From JAYKGU01 sp035285585 (lineage in GTDB: Bacteria > Cyanobacteriota > Cyanobacteriia > CAKZMO01), in assembly GCA_035285585.1 (NCBI GenBank), contig JAYKGU010000021.1, positions 12,470-76,469 of the forward strand: DNA of 64,000 bases, written 5' to 3'. Made by a program: the position numbers and the translations under genes. Below are positions 57,786 to 64,000 of this stretch, one piece after another; the first letter of the stretch is position 1, and every line of letters starts with the position of its first letter. The notes under the pieces were generated by a model. That model had not been told where the DNA came from. It made no database searches and saw only the letters and a list, made by a program, of their open reading frames with translations.

Positions 57786-59141
57786 TTACGGGTTCACCTG
57801 AACCAGTACGTAGAGAAAAACCTCTAGCCGCTGTAGCAGATCCCGCACCTTTAGGGTCGTCCGCTCCTTTGTTTCGGGTGCCAGCGTGATCGGGTCCACT
57901 GGAAACAGCAGGAGCCACCGATCCACCAGTGCCGCAAATGGCTGGGGTGCATCCCACAGAGGCAGCAGACAGGCAATACAACGGGTATCCAGCTTTACGG
58001 AGACGCGGGTTGGTACATTAATATGGCGACTGATCTCAAAAGCTCGTTGTTCTTTAATACAAACTAGAGCATCTTGTCGAACTGAATCATCCAACAGTAC
58101 CGGATGCAAATGCACAACGGCACAATTCCAGTCAAACACCTCAGAGCTAACGGCTGGCAGTGCAACGGGATCAGCTGGTTGGCTACACCAGAAGTCAATC
58201 AAGCGATGCATGGGGTGAAGTAATTCGAAAATCTGGAGCTTTTCTTCCTGCGATGCAGCCTCAAGCCCCATGGCGATCGCCAGCGGCAGTTCCTCTGAAT
58301 TTTTGAATAGATCCGCCAACTCCCAGTGTCGCCAGTACGACATACTAACAAACTTTAGATCCACCTGCCTTAAAGTGTTGAAGACATCGGTGACAGTGAA
58401 GCCGCGATCGCCTTGAATTAAAAAGTTCATGCGGATTCCCACGGCCATCTTTTCCAGGTCGGTTTGGCTTGCAAACGGGGCACTCCAGGTAAGAGCTTTG
58501 AGATTTACCCAATCCTGTAGCCCATTCATCAGCTCGATCACTGTCTCCATTGCAAACTCTTCGGGGTTATCATCCATCAGCCCCATCATCTTGAATAATT
58601 GCAGGGCGCGGTAATAGTTCTGCCGCTGATACAGGCTGTGGAAATTGCCCCGAATGATGCCCCTGGGCTTTAACACCGCCTTCATCGCTGCCAGGCAGGC
58701 GATCGGGTCGGGCACCATGTAGAGCACCTCATCGCAGTTGATGTAATCAAACGCATAGCCAAACTCCTGGGCCAGGGCAGGCAAGTCCTCAATGCGACCC
58801 ACATGAAACTCGGCATTGTCAAAACCGTGGTATTTGAGGCGCGATCGCGCCAGCTCCACCGACGCCTGAGACACATCCACCCCCACAATTCGCGCCCCTG
58901 GATTGGCCTCCGCCAGCAGCAGCGCCTTATAGCCACTGCCACACCCCGCATCCAAAATCGTCATGCCGTGGGTGTCCACCACCTGCTGATCCCGCAGGTA
59001 ATAGGGCGTCACCGCACAGTGGAGAAACATCGCGTCACGGGTCGGCTCATCCTTAGGGGATTTCTCCACCGGCACCTTGGGGTAGGGAGCCGCATCATAT
59101 TGCTGGCGAACTTTTTCGAGGTCGAGGTCAGGGTGGTTCAT
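57786..59141 (-). CDS. SAM-dependent methyltransferase with C-terminal extension
   Basis: 451 residues. The class I methyltransferase domain (~60-200) has the SAM loop MTILDAGCGSGYKALLLAEA, the acidic end VGVDVSQASVELARSRLKYH and the post-II motif YAFDYINCDEVLYMVPDP. The last ~230 residues are an unassigned domain (LIDFWCSQPADPVALP, a KLDTRCIACLLPLWD segment). Such proteins are often next to SPINDLY-type transferases in cyanobacteria (recollection, not checked). It lies 126 bp upstream of pilA in the same direction. The methyl acceptor is unknown: pilin, other protein or glycan. Confidence 0.85.
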   Translation of the reverse strand: MNHPDLDLEKVRQQYDAAPYPKVPVEKSPKDEPTRDAMFLHCAVTPYYLRDQQVVDTHGMTILDAGCGSGYKALLLAEANPGARIVGVDVSQASVELARSRLKYHGFDNAEFHVGRIEDLPALAQEFGYAFDYINCDEVLYMVPDPIACLAAMKAVLKPRGIIRGNFHSLYQRQNYYRALQLFKMMGLMDDNPEEFAMETVIELMNGLQDWVNLKALTWSAPFASQTDLEKMAVGIRMNFLIQGDRGFTVTDVFNTLRQVDLKFVSMSYWRHWELADLFKNSEELPLAIAMGLEAASQEEKLQIFELLHPMHRLIDFWCSQPADPVALPAVSSEVFDWNCAVVHLHPVLLDDSVRQDALVCIKEQRAFEISRHINVPTRVSVKLDTRCIACLLPLWDAPQPFAALVDRWLLLFPVDPITLAPETKERTTLKVRDLLQRLEVFLYVLVQVNP

Positions 59142-59466
59142 GGTTAAGGGAGATTGTAAAGAACATCGGCTAAGCCAGTGATATCCGATAGTATGCCCAT
59201 GCGCTGAAATTTGCCGATATAATACTGAGCTTTACAATTTGTGAGCTTTGGTATAAGCGCGTAAGCTTTTATCTGGCAACAGGTTCTACCAGTTTGGGCA
59301 TTCTCAATGATGGGTTCGGTTCAGTTGATTGCCCGAGTTTAATCCACAAGAAAAAATATTGGACATATCTAGAATCCATTCCCGATTAAACAGGAAGAAC
59401 GTCAGTACCACTGTGCTAATCAAATTGTGGTTATTCAGTAAGTAGTTAACCGAGTTCAATCTGCTT
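59142..59466. other. Divergent spacer between methyltransferase and membrane glycosyltransferase genes
   Basis: No gene or repeat recognised in ~325 bp. AT-rich, likely holding two divergent promoters. Confidence 0.5.
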
Positions 59467-60933
59467 ATGCGAAAAGTTATTGGGATTGCAGTCTTTTTTA
59501 CTGGTCTGTATCTCTGGATCGTCTGGGCGCAGTCGTTTGTCGCTATGGACGGCCAGAGATATTTTATGATCGCCGATGACGCTTTAATTAGCCTCCGCTA
59601 TGGCTGGAACCTCGCTCATCATGGGGAGTTGGTATTTAACCTGGGCGATCGCGTTGAAGGATTTACTAACCTGATTTGGACTCTGTGGGCTGCATTGTTA
59701 TCCCTGTTTCTGGATAAGCGGTTTGTGCCACTGGCAATTCAACTGACCGGATTACCCCTGCTACTTATTACTGCATGGAACTTCCGGGCAATATCGCTTC
59801 GGTACGTCAAAAGCTGGGATACTGTAGCATTTGTTCTGCCGTTACTTTACTATCCCTTAGTTTATTGGGCATTGAGGGGAATGGAAGTGTCGCTACAGGC
59901 AGCCTTAGTCTCCAGTGCTGTGAGAATAGCGCTCAATGGCAACCGCAGTTATGGATGGTTATTAGGACTAGCCTATGCGACCCGACCCGATAGTTTGGTT
60001 CCTGCCTTAGTAGTGTTCGGTTTTCGGTTCAGGCGATCGCGCGAATGGTTAATTGAGATATTGCCGTTTGTGGCGATTGCATTTAGCATCCTGGTCTTTC
60101 GGCTCTATTACTACGGTGAGTGGGTGCCCAATACTTACACGCTGAAAGTCGTAGGCTACACTTTGGCGGAACGTCTTAGTCTTGGTATTGACTACATCAC
60201 GCCCTTCATCCAGCAAAATTTTTGGCTATGGCCTTTACTAATAGCGAGTTTGTTATGGAGGCCGACAAGGGAGAAGCTGCTGCTATCGGGGATCGGGATT
60301 TCGATGTTGCTTTATGTTATCTACGTTGGAGGAGATGGACTGCCTCAACACTGGCGATTTTTGAGTCCATACGTCCCCATGATTTTCCTGGCGCTGTCTC
60401 TAGATCTGCCCTATATTAGGCATCGTACGATGCACGTCTTGGCGATCGCTGGCACGGGTTCTCTAATTTTTCTGAGCCTATCTTTGCTGTGTATTTATGG
60501 GTTGAGAGGCGAATTGTCTTACCCCTTTACTGAGGATCGCCTGAATGTTGAAGCGTCAATTGTGCTGGACAATGTCTTAGCTGAGGATGCTAAAATTGCT
60601 GTTTTCTTTGCAGGGGCTTATCCTTACTACACAGAGCGCGAAGCGGTTGATTGTTTGGGAAAAAGTGAGAAGTATGTTGCACGCTTGAAACCAGATCCAA
60701 ACTTCCTCGCCATTGGACATAGTAAATTTGATTTAGATTACTGTATTCTTCAGTCGAATGCCGATGCCGTTCGTCTCCTGTGGTGGCCGAACAGATCGGA
60801 CGAACTACCCAAAGGAGAGCTAATTTTTCAGGGGGTTTGGCTCAATCTGAGCGGTACCGACTTTTATTTTTATTTTAGAAAAAATTCCCCGCATGTTGAC
60901 TGGTCAAAGCTTGAACAGTACAGCGTCCAATGA
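59467..60933 (+). CDS. GT-C-type integral membrane glycosyltransferase
   Basis: 488 residues with about ten transmembrane helices and a C-terminal extracytoplasmic domain (~370-488). The first loop has the Asp-Asp pair and a family signature, DDALISLRYGWNLAHHGELV followed by NLGDRVEGFTNLIWTLW. This resembles the DDxxIxxRYxxNL...NxGxRVEGYTNxxW pattern of AftB-like and other polyprenyl-phosphate-sugar transferases. HWRFLSPYVPMIFLAL is another conserved segment. It would add a sugar on the outer side of the membrane. Glycan target unknown; close to the pilA/GT41 locus. Confidence 0.82.
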   Translation: MRKVIGIAVFFTGLYLWIVWAQSFVAMDGQRYFMIADDALISLRYGWNLAHHGELVFNLGDRVEGFTNLIWTLWAALLSLFLDKRFVPLAIQLTGLPLLLITAWNFRAISLRYVKSWDTVAFVLPLLYYPLVYWALRGMEVSLQAALVSSAVRIALNGNRSYGWLLGLAYATRPDSLVPALVVFGFRFRRSREWLIEILPFVAIAFSILVFRLYYYGEWVPNTYTLKVVGYTLAERLSLGIDYITPFIQQNFWLWPLLIASLLWRPTREKLLLSGIGISMLLYVIYVGGDGLPQHWRFLSPYVPMIFLALSLDLPYIRHRTMHVLAIAGTGSLIFLSLSLLCIYGLRGELSYPFTEDRLNVEASIVLDNVLAEDAKIAVFFAGAYPYYTEREAVDCLGKSEKYVARLKPDPNFLAIGHSKFDLDYCILQSNADAVRLLWWPNRSDELPKGELIFQGVWLNLSGTDFYFYFRKNSPHVDWSKLEQYSVQ

Positions 60934-61012
60934 GCCCTTTTAGCATTCCTCAAAAGGAAAACTTGCCCTCATGCTAATGCTCTGCTTTGCGATCGCTGAA
61001 CCTGTTGCGCTC

Positions 61013-61444
61013 CTAAACCTGAGCCGGTTGCTTTTGAGCCGCTAGCCACTGCTCATAGGCTTCTCTGTCTCCACCAAACGAATCAACCGAAACCTGGCGG
61101 TCTGGCATCGGTTTAAGAGGCGCATTGATAGGACTGTACTTGCAGTAGCAAATAACGACCACATCAAAATCCATCCCGACTGGGATTTCTGGCGTATAGG
61201 TTTCCACCCGTGTCACTTCCCAATCGCTGTGTCGGTAATGCGTCGAAGCTTCTGGATAGTTGGGGTCAGCAAACTGATTAACCTGAATAAGCTCTGGTGG
61301 ACGATATCCAGGTTCAGGCAATGCTGAATCAGAGCAGTCGTAATGTTCAAACAGGGTTTTTGTTAGGGAGCCAGTGTGAGCATACTTGCGCTCTTTCCAT
61401 CCGAGTTGACGTTTTTCGGCTCGAAAGATAATCCATTTACGCAT
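61013..61444 (-). CDS. Hypothetical protein (143 aa), second gene of a coupled pair
   Basis: A soluble 143-residue protein without a recognised domain. It has aromatic-rich segments (YRHSDWEVTRVETYTPEI, MDFDVVVICYCKYSPI) and an Arg/Lys-rich start MRKWIIFRAEKRQLGWKERK. Its ATG overlaps the stop of the upstream 69-codon gene (TAATG), so the two are translationally coupled. Unrecognised. Confidence 0.7.
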   Translation of the reverse strand: MRKWIIFRAEKRQLGWKERKYAHTGSLTKTLFEHYDCSDSALPEPGYRPPELIQVNQFADPNYPEASTHYRHSDWEVTRVETYTPEIPVGMDFDVVVICYCKYSPINAPLKPMPDRQVSVDSFGGDREAYEQWLAAQKQPAQV

Positions 61445-61653
61445 TATTGTTCTTCCTTTTCAGTGTCGTAGTAAGACCTTGGAAATTCAGTTTTCCCTTC
61501 AAATACACAATCGACCTCTAGAATAGGGTCACCTGTTTTCTCTACCCCAACCAATCGCCAGCCATATTTCTCAGCCATCTCCTCGCAGCAATCCTCATCG
61601 ACTGCGGCATGGCGCGACTTATTTTCGTCCTCATCATATCTGGGTTTTGACAT
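61444..61653 (-). CDS. Hypothetical acidic protein (69 aa), first gene of a coupled pair
   Basis: A 69-residue acidic protein (KPRYDEDENKSRHAAVDEDC, EEMAEKYGWRLVGVEK, CVFEGKTEFPRSYYDTEKEE). A small alpha/beta fold is likely. It overlaps the start of the 143-aa gene by one base. The small-acidic/larger-partner pairing next to a BrnTA locus is suggestive of a TA-like or phage-derived unit, but there is no motif evidence. Confidence 0.65.
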   Translation of the reverse strand: MSKPRYDEDENKSRHAAVDEDCCEEMAEKYGWRLVGVEKTGDPILEVDCVFEGKTEFPRSYYDTEKEEQ

Positions 61654-61688
61654 ACTGCAAGCTGTGCCTTCACTGGCTTTTAGACATC

Positions 61689-61943
61689 CTATGACACCCT
61701 GTGAGCTTCAGCATAAATCCGCAATGCTGCCGCCATCTTCTTCTCATAATCCTCCCCCTGCGACTGAAACCAAGCCAGGGTGCTGTGATCAACTTGAACG
61801 ACTACGCTTAGCGGCTTGACAGGTTTCCACCACCGCGATTTGCTAAAAAATTCCTCCGTCAGCGGAGGAATGTCCGAAGTATCAATTTCTTCCTCCATGA
61901 GCGAGTCAACTTTCTCCCAGTTCGTCCTTGAGGTATTGCTCAT
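61689..61943 (-). CDS. brnA: BrnA-family antitoxin
   Basis: 84 residues from the ATG at 61943. The N-terminal SRTNWEKVDSLMEEEIDTSD then IPPLTEEFF is the BrnA signature, followed by the ribbon-helix-helix part (VVVQVDHSTLAWFQSQGEDY, AALRIYAEAHR). BrnA binds BrnT and represses the operon. It overlaps the BrnT frame by 38 bp, the normal order (toxin first). Longer starts at 61958 or 62024 are possible. Confidence 0.88.
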   Translation of the reverse strand: MSNTSRTNWEKVDSLMEEEIDTSDIPPLTEEFFSKSRWWKPVKPLSVVVQVDHSTLAWFQSQGEDYEKKMAAALRIYAEAHRVS

Positions 61944-62130
61944 AGCGTCTTCGTTCATAGGGCAGTGCTTTTCGAAGTGAAATAATACGGATTGTTTGCT
62001 CGTCCGGTTCTGTAAAAACGACAACTACGACGCGCCCGTCGAGTATCCCAATACCAGTCCAACGCTCTTCTCCATAATTCTGCCGTTCATCCAGGGACAC
62101 ACGAAAAAATGCTAGGATAGCACGAATAAG
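61906..62130 (-). pseudogene. brnT: N-terminally truncated BrnT toxin
   Basis: The frame contains the C-terminal two thirds of BrnT: AILAFFRVSLDERQNYGEER, WTGIGILDGRVVVVVFTEP, then QTIRIISLRKALPYERRRYE. Typical BrnT starts with about 25-30 more residues (FEWDxxKxxxNxxKHGVxF), which are missing; a stop codon (near 62145) lies in frame just upstream. The GTG at 62100 could start a 64-residue fragment, but it would lack the first catalytic segment. I call it a broken toxin. Confidence 0.78.
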
Positions 62131-62156
62131 ATTATGCCCAGGTTAATGCTGCCACT

Positions 62157-63437
62157 GTGACTGCTCTGTCATCCCTCGATTTTCCGGCAAACGACTTTCC
62201 GGCAACCGTCTCGACCCTGGCGAGCGGCCTTACCGTTGTTCATCAACATGTGCCCGCCACCCCGGTGGTCACGGTGGATGTGTGGGTCAATGCGGGGGCG
62301 ATCGCCGAGCCAGAACCCTGGTCGGGCATGGCCCATTTCCTGGAGCACATGATTTTCAAGGGCACCGATCGCCTGCTGCCGGGGCAGTTTGACCAGGTGA
62401 TCGAAACGCGCGGCGGCATGACCAACGCCGCCACCAGCCACGACTACGCCCACTTCTTCATCAACGTCGCCGCCGCCCACCTGACCGACGCCCTGCCCCA
62501 CTTCGCCGATCTGCTGCTCAACGCCGCCATCCCCGACGACGAGTTTGACCGGGAGCGGCTGGTGGTGCTGGAGGAGCTGCGGCAAGCCTACGACGATCCG
62601 GACTGGGTGGGCTTCCAGTCCCTCATGGAAATTGTCTATCCCGGCCATCCCTACGGTCGCTCGGTGCTGGGGACGGAGGCGACCCTGATGGGGCGATCGC
62701 CCCAGGAAATGCGCCAGTTCCACCGCGCCCACTACCAGGCCGATGGCATGACGGTGGTGGTGGTCGGCGATGTGGACGAGGAGAACACCCTGCGGCTAGT
62801 GGAGCAGTCCTTCGCTGAATTTGCGCCACGTGGGGCGATCGCCCCTAACGGCACCACCCGCCTATCCCAGCGCACCGCTCCCAGCCGCGATGTTATCCAA
62901 CTGCCCCGCATCGAGCAGGCCCGCCTGCTGATGGCCTGGATTGGGCCGGGGGTGAGCCAGCTCCGCGATGCCTATGGGCTGGATTTGTTGTCCATCGCCC
63001 TGGCAGGGGGGCGGATGTCGCGCCTGGTGTGGGAACTGCGGGAGCAGCGGCAGCTCGTCCACGGCATCGACAGCAGCTTTTCCCTCCAGCGGGACGCCAG
63101 CCTGTTTACCATCAGCGCCCTATTAGATGCTGAATATGTGGCGGTGGTGGAAGGTTTGATTGGCGATCGCCTCCTCGACCTGGCCCACACCCCCATCGAC
63201 CCCTACGAACTCAACCGCTATAAGCGTCAGCTCTGCAACGACTACGCCTTCTCCACCGAAACCACTAACCAGATCGCCGGACTCTACGGCTACTACAGCA
63301 TTCTCTCCAACCCGGCGGTGTCCGTCACCTATCCCGCCCAAATCCAGTCCTTTCAGCCGGAAGAACTCCAGCAGTTGGCCGCCCGGTATCTTTCCCCCGA
63401 TCGCTGTACGGCGGTGATTTTGCAACCAATTGCATAA
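62157..63437 (+). CDS. M16-family zinc peptidase (processing peptidase type)
   Basis: 426 residues. The inverted zinc motif HxxEH lies in MAHFLEHMIFKGT (~60-72), with the distal Glu ligand in RLVVLEELRQAYDD (~140). Both M16 half-domains are present in one chain (VGDVDEENTLRLVEQSFAEF, LLMAWIGPGVSQLRDAYGLD), as in bacterial pqqL/PepR-like processing proteases. GTG start. The usual second, inactive M16 partner is not directly downstream. Its promoter must lie across the truncated brnT region. Confidence 0.93.
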   Translation: MTALSSLDFPANDFPATVSTLASGLTVVHQHVPATPVVTVDVWVNAGAIAEPEPWSGMAHFLEHMIFKGTDRLLPGQFDQVIETRGGMTNAATSHDYAHFFINVAAAHLTDALPHFADLLLNAAIPDDEFDRERLVVLEELRQAYDDPDWVGFQSLMEIVYPGHPYGRSVLGTEATLMGRSPQEMRQFHRAHYQADGMTVVVVGDVDEENTLRLVEQSFAEFAPRGAIAPNGTTRLSQRTAPSRDVIQLPRIEQARLLMAWIGPGVSQLRDAYGLDLLSIALAGGRMSRLVWELREQRQLVHGIDSSFSLQRDASLFTISALLDAEYVAVVEGLIGDRLLDLAHTPIDPYELNRYKRQLCNDYAFSTETTNQIAGLYGYYSILSNPAVSVTYPAQIQSFQPEELQQLAARYLSPDRCTAVILQPIA

Positions 63438-63554
63438 ATTGCGTGAGCGGGATGCGTCTCCACTGGGGACAGATGGCCAGTTGCCGATCAAGAATTTGAG
63501 ATTGGATAATTTATCGAGAAGGTTTTGTCGTTCAGCGGGGCGATCGGTATTCAT

Positions 63555-63636
63555 CCGCAGATAACGCAGATGTCGCAGATGTCGCAGATGAATAATGATG
63601 TCCTTCCCAATCTGCGTCCATCTGCGACATCTGCGG
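63555..63636. repeat. CGCAGAT hairpin array, copy 3
   Basis: Left arm with four CGCAGAT units (63555-63590), right arm with three ATCTGCG units (63610-63636), loop of about 19 bp. It lies between the M16 peptidase gene and the glycosidase-like gene (tail-to-tail). Confidence 0.87.
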
Positions 63637-63684
63637 ACCCATAAACACTGACGGGACAGGGGATGAATATTTCTAGAAATCACC

Positions 63685-64000
63685 TTAAACCACAATTTCA
63701 GGAACGCCCTGCCGCCAGCGCAGCGGAAATCGGGGGGAAACCTCCAGGGTGAAGCTGGTGTGGTATGCGCCAAAGGCATAGAGCTGGCCGTCGGGGCCGG
63801 GGACGATTTGGGTGCCGTAGAGGCCGGTGCGATCGCTCCCCACCACAACGGGCTTCTCTGCCGCCGCCTGGTAGGGGCCGGCCAGATGGGGCGAGGTGAA
63901 CCAGTAAAGCGTAGACTCCGTGATGCCCTCCAGCCCGACCCGCTCCAGCCAGGTGGGATTGATCATGCGGGGCGTCAGGGAAAAGAACAGGTGGTAGAGG
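63685..64000 (-). CDS. C-terminal part of a beta-propeller glycosidase-like protein (runs off right edge)
   Basis: The frame is open to the right edge; the visible 104 residues read LYHLFFSLTPRMINPTWLER ... LYWFTSPHLAGPYQAAAEKP ... GTQIVPGPDGQLYAFGAY. Repeated blades with F/W-x-S-x-x-L-x-G-P and G-x-Q-I/V-x-x-P-x-G are typical of five-bladed beta-propeller glycosyl hydrolases (GH32/GH43/GH68 type). The catalytic residues, if any, lie beyond the window. Stop at 63685. Confidence 0.7.
   Translation of the reverse strand, partial: LYHLFFSLTPRMINPTWLERVGLEGITESTLYWFTSPHLAGPYQAAAEKPVVVGSDRTGLYGTQIVPGPDGQLYAFGAYHTSFTLEVSPRFPLRWRQGVPEIVV

Overview
The window is chromosomal DNA of a cyanobacterium, probably filamentous. 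The evidence is the dense scatter of the HIP1 octamer (GCGATCGC), a beta-carboxysome operon (ccmK2-K1-L-M-N-O), an inducible NDH-1 CO2-uptake operon (ndhF3-ndhD3-cupA), a J-domain ZipN/Ftn2 division protein, a Psb32-like protein, CRR7, multidomain GAF/PAS signalling proteins and abundant short palindromic interspersed repeats. Hormogonium-type polysaccharide glycosyltransferases and type IV pilin fit a motile or filamentous lineage, but the species cannot be named from sequence alone.

Layout. 0-19.3 kb is a mosaic of single genes and short operons: the tail of an unidentified protein, a Ser/Thr kinase, a STAS protein, a TPR protein, an AEC-type transporter, zipN, pdhA-crr7, DUF2854, psb32-like, an M48 peptidase whose 3' end runs into tRNA-Leu(CAA), a PAS-GAF-GAF histidine kinase, a BrkB-type membrane protein with an adjacent FAD oxidase, and an aldo/keto reductase. 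19.8-21.8 kb holds a kinase-TPR fusion.

21.8-35.3 kb is a carbon-concentration block. On the minus strand lies ccmK2-ccmK1-ccmL-ccmM-ccmN-ccmO. Divergent from it, across an 805-bp spacer, is ndhF3-ndhD3-cupA, followed on the same strand by a GAF-GAF-PAS adenylate cyclase of CyaB1 architecture, a family with bicarbonate-responsive members. CO2 uptake, carboxysome assembly and a possible inorganic-carbon sensor therefore sit side by side. cupS is not present after cupA.

35.7-42.9 kb has an HU protein, polysaccharide glycosyltransferases with a WcaF-like acetyltransferase, a thioredoxin-like ferredoxin, DUF167, Uma2 and a truncated DUF29 gene, and a GT2-TPR protein. 43.6-48.8 kb is an AT-rich, HIP1-poor stretch with a CgeB-like glycosyltransferase candidate, a 1030-residue methyltransferase/glycosyltransferase fusion and a FkbM methyltransferase. 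It ends at the stub of a HigA antitoxin.

48.9-59.1 kb (minus strand) has three SPINDLY-type O-GlcNAc-transferase paralogs plus the decayed tail of a fourth, a MazEF-type pair lodged between them, a type IV pilin (pilA) and a methyltransferase. Together they suggest a pilus or cell-surface glycosylation locus. 59.4-64 kb contains a GT-C-type membrane protein, two small unknown genes, a degraded BrnT with intact BrnA, an M16 peptidase, and the 3' part of a beta-propeller glycosidase-like gene that runs off the right edge.

The spacers carry several families of short palindromic repeats: a TIR-bearing MITE (2 copies), a ~95-bp palindromic element (2 copies), 'CGCAGAT' hairpin arrays (3 copies) and GGGGCG-flanked inverted repeats (2 copies).
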